A stretch of 64,000 nucleotides of DNA from Bacteroidota bacterium. GTDB taxonomy: Bacteria; Bacteroidota; Bacteroidia; Flavobacteriales_D; Crocinitomicaceae. Made by a program: the position numbers and the translations under genes. The stretch is taken from assembly GCA_016192075.1 (NCBI GenBank), contig JACPUU010000002.1, positions 186,001-250,000 on the forward strand, in the 5' to 3' direction. Under the pieces are notes generated by a model. The model was not told the DNA's origin and ran no database searches. It saw only the letters and a program-made list of their open reading frames with translations. Of this stretch, positions 26,244-35,320 are shown in pieces (the first letter of the stretch is position 1; each line of letters opens with the position of its first letter).

Positions 26244-28373
26244 ATGAAAAAACTCTTCAGCTTATTATTGGTAGGATTGACCGCACTTTCTGTATCTGCA
26301 CAGCTTAAAGAATTTACGCTGAAAGAAACCGTTATGCAGCAATACCGGTCTTTTTACCCGAAACATACCAACATGGTAAACTGGATTCCGGGGACGGATA
26401 CCTATTCGTACCTGTCAGACGATTACAAAACGCTGATGAAAAATACCGCCAAAAAAGATGCACCTGTAAGTATCATCACTACTGCTGAAATGAATGCGTT
26501 GACCGGGGAGACATTTTCAACCGTTAACGTATTGGAGTGGAAAGACGCCAATTCATTTTATACATCTGCCGGAGGCAACTATTTTCTGATAAATCTGAAA
26601 GAAAAAAAATCCACCCAAATTTATGAATTACCGGATGGAATAGCCAATGAAGAATGGTCTACCAATTTTCAACACATGGCTTATACGGTTGAAAACAACT
26701 TATTTGTGCGGCATTACGGCACCAATGAAGAACAACAGATCACCAATTTTCCAAAAGAAATTGTTTCAGGTCAGTCCATTGCGCGCAATGAGTTTGGTAT
26801 TGCCGACGGAATTTTCTGGTCACCATCCGGTAATTACCTGGCTTTTTATCAAAAAGATGAAAGTAATGTGGCCGATTATCCGCTGCTGGATATCACCACT
26901 CCAACCGGAAGCCTGATGAACATCAAATACCCGATGGCAGGTCAGGGCAGCGAAAAACCGGCTGTCGGAATTTTTAACCTCAAAACCGGTAAAACGGTCT
27001 ATATCAAACCAACCGGAAATGCAGATGATTACCTGACCAATGTTGGGTGGGGTATGGATGACAAATACCTGTACCTGGTTGAACTCAACCGCGGGCAGAA
27101 TCATGCAAAACTGCTTCAGTATGATGCTGAGTCCGGCGCGCTGGTAAAAGTATTGATTGAAGAAAAAAATGATAAATGGGTTGAGCCGGAACATGCACCG
27201 TATTTTGTAAGTGCTGATCAGTTTATCTGGATGAGTGAAAAAGACGGTTTTATGAATTTGTACCTCTATAAAACGGATGGAACACTGATAAAACAAATTA
27301 CGTCCAACAAATGGGTGACGCACGCCATTGTAGGACATGATGCTGCCGGTAATGTATACTTTTCCGGTACAGGTGAAAGCCCGCTGGAAACCAATTATTT
27401 TAAAGTAAATCTGAGTTCCGGTGAACAGGTGCGCCTGACACCTGAAAAGGGGACACACGACGTTCTTTTTTCATCCAATTTCACCCATCTTTTTGATACG
27501 TATTCGTCACACGATGTTCCAAACAGTGAAAGCATAAAAAACAGTACCGGTAAAGTAGTACGCGCTATTCGTACAGAAAAAAATCCGTATGAAGGCTATA
27601 AAATGGGAACAGCTGAAATTGGCACAATCAAAGCAGCCGATGACACCACCGATTTGTATTACCGTTTAATTAAACCGGCCAATTTTGACGCCACCAAAAA
27701 ATACCCGGTACTGGTTTATGTATACGGCGGCCCGCATGCACAAATGATTACCGATTCGTGGTTAGACGGCGCCAGTTTGTGGATGTATTGGATGGCAGAA
27801 CAGGGATACCTGGTTTATACCGTTGACAACCGTGGCTCTGAAAACCGTGGATTTGCATTTGAAAGTGTTATTCACCGCCAGTTGGGTACCATTGAAATGG
27901 CTGACCAGATGAAGGGTGTGGAGCATTTGAAATCCATGGCGTTTGTTGATCCGGCCAGGCTTGCCGTTCATGGCTGGAGTTTTGGCGGATTCATGACAAC
28001 ATCTCTGATGCTTAGAAATCCGGGCGTATTCCAGGTTGGTATTGCCGGCGGCCCGGTAACCGACTGGTCGTATTATGAAGTGATGTACGGTGAGCGCTAC
28101 ATGGATACCCCGCAGGAAAATAAAGAAGGGTATGACAAAAACCGCCTGATGAATTACGCCAAAAATCTGCAGGGTGATTTGTTGCTGATTCATGGTACCA
28201 TTGACGATGTGGTGGTGATGCAGCACAACTATGCCCTGGTAAAAGCCTTTGTGGAAGCAGAGGTTCAGATGGACTTTTTTCCATACCCGATGCATCCGCA
28301 CAACGTGCGCGGTAAAGATCGTGTACACCTGATGACCAAAGTGCTGACCTACGTGCTGGAGAACATGGAGTAA
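26244..28373 (+). CDS. S9-family prolyl oligopeptidase (dipeptidyl peptidase IV-like)
   Basis: A 709-residue exported serine peptidase that removes X-Pro-type dipeptides or cleaves after Pro. The signal peptide ends near VSAQ. Residues 30-460 form the DPP IV-type beta-propeller (start: MQQYRSFYPKHTNMVNWIPG), and residues 470-709 the alpha/beta-hydrolase domain. The nucleophile is Ser at about residue 579 in HGWSFGGFMT, the acid is in HGTIDDVV at about 654, and the His is in PMHPHNV near the C-terminus. It begins MKKLFSLLLVGLTALSVSAQ. The length and motifs are complete. Confidence 0.93.
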   Translation: MKKLFSLLLVGLTALSVSAQLKEFTLKETVMQQYRSFYPKHTNMVNWIPGTDTYSYLSDDYKTLMKNTAKKDAPVSIITTAEMNALTGETFSTVNVLEWKDANSFYTSAGGNYFLINLKEKKSTQIYELPDGIANEEWSTNFQHMAYTVENNLFVRHYGTNEEQQITNFPKEIVSGQSIARNEFGIADGIFWSPSGNYLAFYQKDESNVADYPLLDITTPTGSLMNIKYPMAGQGSEKPAVGIFNLKTGKTVYIKPTGNADDYLTNVGWGMDDKYLYLVELNRGQNHAKLLQYDAESGALVKVLIEEKNDKWVEPEHAPYFVSADQFIWMSEKDGFMNLYLYKTDGTLIKQITSNKWVTHAIVGHDAAGNVYFSGTGESPLETNYFKVNLSSGEQVRLTPEKGTHDVLFSSNFTHLFDTYSSHDVPNSESIKNSTGKVVRAIRTEKNPYEGYKMGTAEIGTIKAADDTTDLYYRLIKPANFDATKKYPVLVYVYGGPHAQMITDSWLDGASLWMYWMAEQGYLVYTVDNRGSENRGFAFESVIHRQLGTIEMADQMKGVEHLKSMAFVDPARLAVHGWSFGGFMTTSLMLRNPGVFQVGIAGGPVTDWSYYEVMYGERYMDTPQENKEGYDKNRLMNYAKNLQGDLLLIHGTIDDVVVMQHNYALVKAFVEAEVQMDFFPYPMHPHNVRGKDRVHLMTKVLTYVLENME

Positions 28374-28394
28374 GCCCCCTGTCTGTTAACACGG

Positions 28395-28419
28395 CGTAAC
28401 AATTCGTTGGATTGTTACG
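28395..28419. repeat. Hairpin after the S9 peptidase gene
   Basis: CGTAACAAT (28395-28403) pairs perfectly with ATTGTTACG (28411-28419) around a 7-base loop. No T tract follows, so it is at best a weak terminator. It may otherwise be an operator of the downstream gene, whose TATATTTG -7 element lies at 28446-28453. Confidence 0.4.
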
Positions 28420-28490
28420 GGTGATCATTGGATATACAAATAGTGTATATTTGATTATGTGTTACAGCCAACGCTATTTAATACCACGTT

Positions 28491-29105
28491 ATGTACAGTT
28501 ATATCCGGTTGATTTTTGTTTTTGGTGCATTGATGACGGCAGCCAATCCGGCTTGCGCTTTGAAAGTTGAAAAGCCGAATCACCCGGGCATTTTCATCTA
28601 TCAGAATGGAGCAGAGTTTCAGGTTAAAAATGATACCGTTTTTCAACTCCCGCGTAATCCATTTTCCATTCGTTACTTCAGCCGGATGTGGAATGAAAAG
28701 GCGAAAAAATTTTACACAGCACAGATTGCCGGCTTTGTAAATAAGTCAGAAATGCTGGCTGTCAGAACGGGTATGAAAACCGATCTTATTCCGTGTTTTA
28801 GTCCCGGAACGGGAATGGCGCCTGATCGCAGCGGTTTTTACACCGAATTTATCATTCGCAGTTATGCACACCATTACCTTTTGTATGAGAATGAACAAAA
28901 CCGCCGGGTTCAATTAATTTCAGCCGGACGTGATTTTTCGTATTTTGATTTTGCCATTGCGTCTTTTTACATAGATGATATGACGTATTCCGTCAACGAT
29001 TTTCCGTATCCTGAATTATTCCTGGTTGTCTTTATTGATGACAATCTGAACAATCGCACAGATGCCGGAGAGCTGACGCGTTTTACCATTCAGTTTAAGG
29101 CTTAA
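28491..29105 (+). CDS. Secreted hypothetical protein, 204 residues
   Basis: A signal-peptide protein (MYSYIRLIFVFGALMTAANP) that starts 37 bp after a TATATTTG promoter element. The mature part is rich in aromatic residues and contains FSIRYFSRMWNEKAKKFYTA and YFDFAIASFYIDDMTYSVND. No family is recognised and no catalytic motif is visible. It heads a plus-strand run of four genes (to 31447) that are mostly unknown envelope proteins. Confidence 0.6.
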   Translation: MYSYIRLIFVFGALMTAANPACALKVEKPNHPGIFIYQNGAEFQVKNDTVFQLPRNPFSIRYFSRMWNEKAKKFYTAQIAGFVNKSEMLAVRTGMKTDLIPCFSPGTGMAPDRSGFYTEFIIRSYAHHYLLYENEQNRRVQLISAGRDFSYFDFAIASFYIDDMTYSVNDFPYPELFLVVFIDDNLNNRTDAGELTRFTIQFKA

Positions 29106-29143
29106 TAAGCAACGGAAATGAGTCTTTAATCAGTCGTCAAAAA

Positions 29144-30073
29144 ATGATTTTACTAAATCTGCGCACCTGTTTTTTTGGAGTAACCCTGTTGTTTCTTTTT
29201 TCAGGATTCTCTCAAACCGATCGGGAAGAACAAAACTTCCAGGGTGCGGTTAAACTGGTGCGTGAAAAAGAATACGAAGTGCAGTTTGATACACAACAGC
29301 AACTGGCCAGAATCAAGATGAATCATGCCGTTGAATTTGAATTTAACGAGACCGGAAATTTAATTAACTGGGCTGATTTTTACCAGAATGAAATGCTTTC
29401 ATGGTATTATCATGTTGATTATGCGGAGGATGTTTTGCAGAAAATTGAGACATCGTACATGAATGAAAATTTTATTCTGTCTGTTTCTGTTTTTCAGTAT
29501 GATGCTGAAGGCCGTGAACTCAGCTGGAGCATGAAAAATGGCAGCAATGAAACCATTTACCTTTGGCAGCATACCTATTCCAAAAAAGGATTCCGGGTGC
29601 GGTCAGAAAGTTACCGCGGTTCGCCTGATTCGCTGGTGGTTGACCGGTACTACGTTTACAAGAATGATAAAAAAGGACACCGCATTTCAGAACATTGGTA
29701 TACCGCTGACGGGCAATGCCGGAAACTAATTGTCAATACCTTTGACAAGCGCGGCAATGTGGTAAAAGCCTGGCATTACGACGGTGAAAATAACCTGACC
29801 GGAAAATGGATTCAGGCCTACAACGAAAAAAATCAGTTGGTGGATGTCCGGCATTTTAAATCAGAAACAGTAATGGATTCGCGCTCAGAATACCGGTATG
29901 ATGATTACGGCAACGAACTGGAGATAAAGGTCTACAACGCCGCCGACAGCCTCGCCGCCACCTGGAGAAACACCTATCAATACGACAGCCTGCACAACTG
30001 GACAGAAAAAATACGGTATTATAATGATCAGCCCTTAACGCAGACTGAGCGCGAGGTGTTTTATTTTGAGTGA
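29144..30073 (+). CDS. Secreted YD-repeat-like protein
   Basis: A 309-residue secreted protein. After the signal segment (FFGVTLLFLFSGFSQ) it consists mostly of short beta-hairpin units of the Y-D-x-x-G-x type, such as YDAEGRELSW, FDKRGNVVKAWHYD, YNEKNQLVDVRHF and YDDYGNELEIKVYN. This resembles RHS/YD repeats. There is no RHS core domain, toxin tip or sorting domain. The next gene starts 1 bp after its stop codon, so the two are translated together. Possibly an envelope or wall-associated protein; function unknown. Confidence 0.65.
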   Translation: MILLNLRTCFFGVTLLFLFSGFSQTDREEQNFQGAVKLVREKEYEVQFDTQQQLARIKMNHAVEFEFNETGNLINWADFYQNEMLSWYYHVDYAEDVLQKIETSYMNENFILSVSVFQYDAEGRELSWSMKNGSNETIYLWQHTYSKKGFRVRSESYRGSPDSLVVDRYYVYKNDKKGHRISEHWYTADGQCRKLIVNTFDKRGNVVKAWHYDGENNLTGKWIQAYNEKNQLVDVRHFKSETVMDSRSEYRYDDYGNELEIKVYNAADSLAATWRNTYQYDSLHNWTEKIRYYNDQPLTQTEREVFYFE

Positions 30074-30074
30074 T

Positions 30075-30791
30075 ATGGGCTATCTCTTTATTTCGATATT
30101 GGGTTTGGTTTTTGTGCTGCTGGCGTTTTTGTTTCCTTTTCATCGTGAGGACAACTTTACGCGACTTTCCACTGATCAGTTAAAATCACTGTACAAGAGG
30201 TGGGAACAATTTGCTGCTTTTTTTTTCATAGCATTGATTTTAATGCTGGCGTGGCTGGTGGGGCATGTTTTGGAGTGGGTCTACGTTTTTACGACCCTGG
30301 TGCCGGAAGATGCTCTTTTTATTATTCAGTGCGCAGATTTTTTCTGGTATGTGAACGGAGCAATTCTGGCTTTTGCCATTACACCGTATGTTTTGGAATT
30401 TAGTTTTAAAAAGATAGTTGGGCCACAGCGTTACGGAGAATACCTCTATTATACAAATGAAAAACATGGTTTTGACGGCCGGAGACTGGCAAGACCACTC
30501 ACCTTAATTTGCGGTATTTTTTCACTCGGATGGCTGGTCCTGGCTATGGACAACAAGGTATTTATTTATGAAGACAGAATAGTGATTGATGATTTGTTCG
30601 GTTTTTTTGAAAAAGAATATACCTATGAACAGGTAAAATCGGTCAGGCTGTCTCATGAAAAAACACCGTCCGGATCGGTAGAAAGGTATGTTATCAGTTT
30701 TGCAGACAATGAAACATGGGATACCGGAAAGTGGTATGAGCTTGATGATAGTTCGGCTATTACATTTATTACAAAAAAAGCAGTCAAATAG
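30075..30791 (+). CDS. Membrane protein with four transmembrane segments
   Basis: I use the ATG at 30075 rather than the TTG at 30066, because it leaves a 1 bp gap after the upstream stop. The 238-residue product has four hydrophobic segments and a C-terminal region of alternating strands (KVFIYEDRIVIDDLFGFFEK, then YTYEQVKSVRL) like a small PH-type domain. Function unknown. It is closely coupled to the YD-repeat-like gene and to the hydrolase gene 11 bp downstream. Confidence 0.6.
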   Translation: MGYLFISILGLVFVLLAFLFPFHREDNFTRLSTDQLKSLYKRWEQFAAFFFIALILMLAWLVGHVLEWVYVFTTLVPEDALFIIQCADFFWYVNGAILAFAITPYVLEFSFKKIVGPQRYGEYLYYTNEKHGFDGRRLARPLTLICGIFSLGWLVLAMDNKVFIYEDRIVIDDLFGFFEKEYTYEQVKSVRLSHEKTPSGSVERYVISFADNETWDTGKWYELDDSSAITFITKKAVK

Positions 30792-30802
30792 ATTCATTCG
30801 GA

Positions 30803-31447
30803 GTGAAGCCCAAGGTATATATTTTCTCAGGTCTTGGAACAGATCATCGTGTTTTTAAAAAGTTGAATTTATCAGCGTTTGATGCTACATTTATTCACTG
30901 GGTAAAACCACATCCAAATGAGGCTATAACAGCTTATGCCAAACGTCTTTCAGCGCAGATTTCAGAACCTGGCGCAGTTTACATTGGTCTTTCTTTTGGC
31001 GGCTTAATGGCGGCGGAAGTTGCGAAACAAGTTGTACCCAAAAAATTGATCTTGCTGGCATCGGTTAAAACGTATCATGAAATTCCGCACGTTTATCGTC
31101 TGGTGGGTTGGTTAAGATTCCATAAGCTGATTCCGGTAAAATGGATGCTGACTTCCACCCGGGTGACCCGGTGGTTTTTTGGTGTTAAAACGGCTGAAGA
31201 GCGATTGCTTTTGAAGGAAATTCTGCATGACACAGATCCGGATTTTTTGAGATGGGCCATTCACACGATCCTGTTTTGGAAGAACGATCAGAAATTTAAA
31301 GACACCTGTCACATTCATGGAAATGCTGACCGTATACTGCCGTTCAGAAAGGTAAAGGCTGATTACCGCATTGAAGGGGGTGGTCATTTTATGACTGTTG
31401 CAAATCCTGAAAAGATTCAGCCATTGCTGGATGAGTTAATAGGTTGA
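30803..31447 (+). CDS. Alpha/beta-hydrolase
   Basis: The start is GTG. The 214-residue enzyme begins MKPKVYIFSGLGTDHRVFKK, has the nucleophile elbow GLSFGG, an acid region near HIHGNADRILPF and the His in GGGHFMTV, so the Ser-Asp-His triad is present. It is small for the fold and resembles thioesterase-like or lysophospholipase-like hydrolases. It starts 11 bp after the upstream membrane protein, which suggests co-transcription with that four-gene run. The substrate is not predictable. Confidence 0.82.
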   Translation: MKPKVYIFSGLGTDHRVFKKLNLSAFDATFIHWVKPHPNEAITAYAKRLSAQISEPGAVYIGLSFGGLMAAEVAKQVVPKKLILLASVKTYHEIPHVYRLVGWLRFHKLIPVKWMLTSTRVTRWFFGVKTAEERLLLKEILHDTDPDFLRWAIHTILFWKNDQKFKDTCHIHGNADRILPFRKVKADYRIEGGGHFMTVANPEKIQPLLDELIG

Positions 31448-31662
31448 CACAGATTCGAATAGCAATGGTATTTATTACCAGAGGTAAAATCCAGGGGTGC
31501 ATGATAGTGTGTGATAAAAACAAGCAGTGCGCAACAGCTAAAAGGTTTCCTGGATGATTTGAATACTTAGTAGATTTGGTAGGAAGTGTAAATGTTATGG
31601 TATACAATTAGTTACCGGTAATACCAAGCAAAATCTTCAATACAAAAAAAATCCAATTGTTC

Positions 31663-31693
31663 TTGCTTCTTGTTAACTTTATAGTTAACTTTG
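31663..31693 (+). promoter_or_regulatory. Promoter and inverted-repeat operator of the higBA-like pair
   Basis: TTG at 31663-31665 and TAACTTTG at 31686-31693 (20 bp spacer) match the Bacteroidota promoter. Two GTTAAC palindromes (31672-31677 and 31684-31689) lie between and across the boxes, as expected for autoregulation by an antitoxin. Confidence 0.55.
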
Positions 31694-31697
31694 CGGA

Positions 31698-32045
31698 GTG
31701 AAGACTGAAAGACAAATCATTTTCCATAAGCACTATTTTACAGAATTTTATCTTAATCAAAAGTTAAAGGTTCAAGAGAAAATAGAATATGTTTTTAAAA
31801 TTATCCGGACAGTAGACAAAGTTCCTAAGAAGTTTCTCGACCACATGACAGGAACAGACGGAATATATGAAATTCGTGTGGAAGTAGGAAGTGATATTTA
31901 TCGGATTTTCTGCTGCTTCGATAAAACTAATTTGGTTGTTCTTTTCAACGGGTTCCAAAAGAAAACGCAAAAGACACCCAAACAGGAATTGGAACTTGCA
32001 AAAAAATTAAAAAAGGAATATTTTGAAACTAAAAATAAAAAGTAA
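31698..32045 (+). CDS. higB: HigB/RelE-family toxin, mRNA interferase-like
   Basis: A 115-residue toxin-like protein with the phage-derived Gp49/HigB pattern: KVPKKFLDHMTGTDGIYEIR, then GSDIYRIFCCFD and VVLFNGFQKKTQKTPKQELE. HigB toxins cut mRNA on the ribosome. The start is GTG and it sits only a few bases from the promoter. The stop codon TAA overlaps the antitoxin ATG by 1 base. Toxin before antitoxin is the reverse of most type II systems but normal for higBA. Family confidence is high; activity is not tested. Confidence 0.88.
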   Translation: MKTERQIIFHKHYFTEFYLNQKLKVQEKIEYVFKIIRTVDKVPKKFLDHMTGTDGIYEIRVEVGSDIYRIFCCFDKTNLVVLFNGFQKKTQKTPKQELELAKKLKKEYFETKNKK

Positions 32046-32350
32046 TGGCAAAGAAAAGTATCAAATCAGCTAGAACATTTGACGAACTTCTTGATATTAA
32101 ATACGGGAAAATCGGAACATCTAAACGTGATCAATTCGAAGAAAAAGCGCAATATTTTGTGATCAGCGAAATGTTAAAAGAAGCGCGAAAAGAGGCAAAC
32201 ATGACGCAAGATGAACTGGCTGAAAAAGTTGGCACCAAGAAAAGTTATATCTCCAGACTCGAAAATGGAAAATGTGATATTCAACTATCAACACTTTATC
32301 GGATATTCGAACACGGCCTTGGCAGACCCATTAACTTGTTGATTGGCTAA
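32045..32350 (+). CDS. higA: HigA-like XRE antitoxin
   Basis: A 101-residue protein. A helix-turn-helix of the XRE/Cro type covers residues about 45-98, with ARKEANMTQDELAEKVGTKK followed by SYISRLENGKCDI. The N-terminal 45 residues would bind and cap the toxin. It would bind the GTTAAC repeats at the promoter to repress the pair. It starts in a 1-base overlap with the toxin stop, indicating translational coupling. Confidence 0.9.
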   Translation: MAKKSIKSARTFDELLDIKYGKIGTSKRDQFEEKAQYFVISEMLKEARKEANMTQDELAEKVGTKKSYISRLENGKCDIQLSTLYRIFEHGLGRPINLLIG

Positions 32351-32598
32351 AATACAACCGCAAGCAGTAATCCTATTGGAGTGAATAGGAGCAATGAAAG
32401 AAAAGTCGGGGTGTTTCAGACTGACATCAGGTCAAACCATGCTACACCACAATTAAAACAGGTGCCTGTACCGGATTTCCCTGATTCCCCTTCTGCCTGG
32501 TCGCCGGCTCAGGCCGGCTAACAGCGCAATCAATCTGTCAGAATCCCAAAAAAGGAAAACCCGAACCTTTCAACCCATAAAATCGTATATTTACTACA

Positions 32599-34809
32599 AT
32601 GAGAATCTGCTTGTCTCTTATCGTGGTATTTATTGTTCTGTCTGCATACGGACAGAAGGGAACCATTATTCTGACCAATGAAAACCTGGGGAATTCTTTT
32701 GGTGATAAGGTTCTTATTCTGAAAGATGCCGGGCATCAGCTTACGGTTGAGCAGGTTATTCAAAAACCAGACAGCGAATTTGAAACCCTGACTGATCCGG
32801 TTCCGAACCTTGATTTTACAACTGCGCGCTGGTGGATTAAGTTCTCGATAACCAACCAGAGTTCTAACCCCAATTTTATCCTGGAGGTGGCGCGGCCCAT
32901 TACCAATAAAGCGGCCTTTTACCAGGTGCGTGGTGAAATTATTGAGAATTCGTTTGTGAGTGGTGATGATTACGAATTCAGCACCAAAGCCATTCCGCAC
33001 CGCAAAAATTTATTTCCGATATACATTGAAACAGGTGAAACGCAGTCGTTCATCCTTGAATTGGAAAGTGACGGGGAGGTGATTACACTCCCGATCAAAA
33101 TCTACGACAAAATCAGTTTTTTTGAGTCTGATTATTTCTTCCAGTTTACGTACGGGTTTTATTTCGGGATGATGCTTTTGGTGGTATTCATTTATTTCTT
33201 TTTTTATGTGCTGCTGAAAGACCGGTCGTTTTTATTTTACATCATGTATGTGTTCTGCCAGGCCATCATGCAGTTTTCACTTGATGGCTATTCGTATCAG
33301 TATTTTCTGCCGCACGGAGGTTACCTGGCCAATCATATTGTGCTTATATCGGCATCACTGACCATTGTTTTTCTGCTCTTTTATGTGAGCGCCTTTTTAC
33401 ATTTGAAAGAGAACAGCCCGCGACTTTTGAGGGTATACCGGTATACCCTGGGCTTTGTTATTCTGGCCTTTATCCTATCTCTGATTCCGGGTGCCACTTA
33501 TACTATTTCATACCCGCTGATTAATGCTACCAGTCTGCTGAGTGTGATTCTCACGTTAGTCTCTATTTACATTCTTAAATCAAAAGGGTTTAAAATATGC
33601 AATTATTTTACCGTGGCTTTTACGGTTTTGATTCTGGGTGCCATCATTTTTATTCTCGGTAATTTTAATATTTTAGGTAATGCGGAACTGGCGCAGAATG
33701 TACTTAAATTTTCGTCGGCCATTGAGGTGGTTATTCTGAGTATTTCCATGTCCAACAAATACCGTGATCTGCAGCGTGAAAAAGAAGCGGCCCAGGCTGA
33801 GGCATACAAATCGCTCGAAGAAAAGAATGCCATGATGGACCAGATCAATGTAAAACTGGAACAGCAGGTAAAAGAACGGACCGCAAAAATTGAACATCAG
33901 AAAGAAGAACTGGCTGAAATCAATGAGGAAATTCTGAGCAGCATTAAATACGCCAAACGTATTCAGGAAGCTATTTTGCCGGCCAGGGAGTATGTGAAAA
34001 CATTACTCAGCGAATACCTGGTTTTTTACCGGCCGAAAGATGTGGTGAGTGGTGATTTTTATTTTATTGAATCAACCCATGTTTCCAATGAAGAGCAGAC
34101 ACCGCTTGTTTTATTTGCTGCCGTAGATTGTACGGGACACGGTGTTCCGGGAGCGTTTATGAGCATTGTAGGCAACAATTACCTGTCACAATCATTGACT
34201 GAAAAATCGGTCAATTCACCTGCTGAAGCACTGGACTTTTTGAACCAGGGTGTTTACAAAGCGCTGCGGCAGGATGGTTCCCAGAAAGAAAAAGGCGCTG
34301 CGGTGCGTGACGGAATGGACATTGCGCTGTGTGCCCTTGACCGGGAACGGAACCTGCTGTATTTTGCCGGTGCTAAAAATCCGGTTTATATTGTCCGGCA
34401 GAGTGGTGATGCTGCCTGTTTCGGAACTGAAATTACCGAAAAAAACCTGGTGAAATCAGAAAACGGTGAGGTGCATTTGTATGAGATTAAAGGAGACAAA
34501 CATCCGATTGGTGCGTTTATGGATGAAGAACTGATTCCGTTCACCAATAAAAAAATCAGCGTGCAGAAAGGGGATATGATTTATGTTTTCACCGATGGTT
34601 TTGCCGATCAGTTTGGCGGAACGAGTCTGCCGGAGAGTAAAGGAAAAGGAAAAAAATTCACTTACAAACGGTTTAAACAGCTGCTCATGAACATTGCTTC
34701 CAAACCGGCAGATGAACAGCATAAAATTTTGCGCAACGAGTTTGTTTCCTGGAAAGGGGAGACCGAACAGATTGATGATGTGCTGGTGATTGGGGTAAGG
34801 GTATCCTGA
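32599..34809 (+). CDS. 7TM-DISM sensor with SpoIIE-type phosphatase output
   Basis: A 736-residue membrane sensor. The signal peptide ends near AYGQ. Residues about 25-175 form an extracytoplasmic DISM-ED2-like beta domain (ARWWIKFSITNQSSNPNFIL). About 180-390 contain the seven transmembrane segments of the DISM type. About 390-450 is a coiled coil (QINVKLEQQVKERTAKIEHQ). About 455-736 is a SpoIIE/PP2C-like serine phosphatase with GDFYF, AAVDCTGHGVPGAF and FTDGFADQFGG. Such proteins turn an envelope signal into dephosphorylation of a partner, often an anti-anti-sigma factor. No STAS or anti-sigma kinase gene is near, so its partner must be elsewhere. Confidence 0.9.
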   Translation: MRICLSLIVVFIVLSAYGQKGTIILTNENLGNSFGDKVLILKDAGHQLTVEQVIQKPDSEFETLTDPVPNLDFTTARWWIKFSITNQSSNPNFILEVARPITNKAAFYQVRGEIIENSFVSGDDYEFSTKAIPHRKNLFPIYIETGETQSFILELESDGEVITLPIKIYDKISFFESDYFFQFTYGFYFGMMLLVVFIYFFFYVLLKDRSFLFYIMYVFCQAIMQFSLDGYSYQYFLPHGGYLANHIVLISASLTIVFLLFYVSAFLHLKENSPRLLRVYRYTLGFVILAFILSLIPGATYTISYPLINATSLLSVILTLVSIYILKSKGFKICNYFTVAFTVLILGAIIFILGNFNILGNAELAQNVLKFSSAIEVVILSISMSNKYRDLQREKEAAQAEAYKSLEEKNAMMDQINVKLEQQVKERTAKIEHQKEELAEINEEILSSIKYAKRIQEAILPAREYVKTLLSEYLVFYRPKDVVSGDFYFIESTHVSNEEQTPLVLFAAVDCTGHGVPGAFMSIVGNNYLSQSLTEKSVNSPAEALDFLNQGVYKALRQDGSQKEKGAAVRDGMDIALCALDRERNLLYFAGAKNPVYIVRQSGDAACFGTEITEKNLVKSENGEVHLYEIKGDKHPIGAFMDEELIPFTNKKISVQKGDMIYVFTDGFADQFGGTSLPESKGKGKKFTYKRFKQLLMNIASKPADEQHKILRNEFVSWKGETEQIDDVLVIGVRVS

Positions 34810-34838
34810 AATTAGTTCAGATCAGTTCCGGCAACCGG

Positions 34839-35255
34839 TCAATTTGCCAGTTTAATCCGTATCAGTTCTTTCAAATCCTTGAGGTTTGATTTGTCCCTGA
34901 CATCGATGCGGATTCCGCGCCCCTCAGCATAGGCTTTGGCAGCCATTAACTCTTCCCGGATGCTTTTTGAAACAATGCTTTCCATTACCTGGTCGGTTGC
35001 TTTTTGACCAAATACAAGGGCAACCTTGAAAAACCGGTCGCGCGGCAGCAGGTAAACCAGCACGCGTTTTTTATCGCTGATCCGATAACTCCAGCCGTAT
35101 TTTTCACTGGTAAAATGCCAGTCTTCCGTCGCTGCCGGATATTCTTTTCGGGTAAACTCAGCCAGTTCATTCCAGTATGGATAGGTGGTTCCCAAAGCCG
35201 CAGCAAGATCAGCGTCCGTAGGTTTTTTTGATTTGCCGGTGAAAATACTTTGCAT
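34839..35255 (-). CDS. DUF3788-family protein
   Basis: A 138-residue soluble protein with the DUF3788 pattern: LAAALGTTYPYWNELAEFTR, then WHFTSEKYGWSYRISDKKR, then LVYLLPRDRFFKVALVFGQK, and a C-terminal helix. The fold resembles small ligand-binding YdeI/DUF1801-type proteins, but no function is known. It is convergent with the SpoIIE-type gene. Confidence 0.85.
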   Translation of the reverse strand: MQSIFTGKSKKPTDADLAAALGTTYPYWNELAEFTRKEYPAATEDWHFTSEKYGWSYRISDKKRVLVYLLPRDRFFKVALVFGQKATDQVMESIVSKSIREELMAAKAYAEGRGIRIDVRDKSNLKDLKELIRIKLAN

Positions 35256-35320
35256 AATCCAAACGTTTCAGTGATACTTAAAGATACAAAAATCAATCAG
35301 GTTTCAGCTGTTTGGTGATG

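Noticed and set aside
27762-28428. Long minus-strand frames inside the S9 peptidase gene
   Set aside because: They are antisense shadows of a fully recognised gene with intact catalytic residues and lack any family resemblance.
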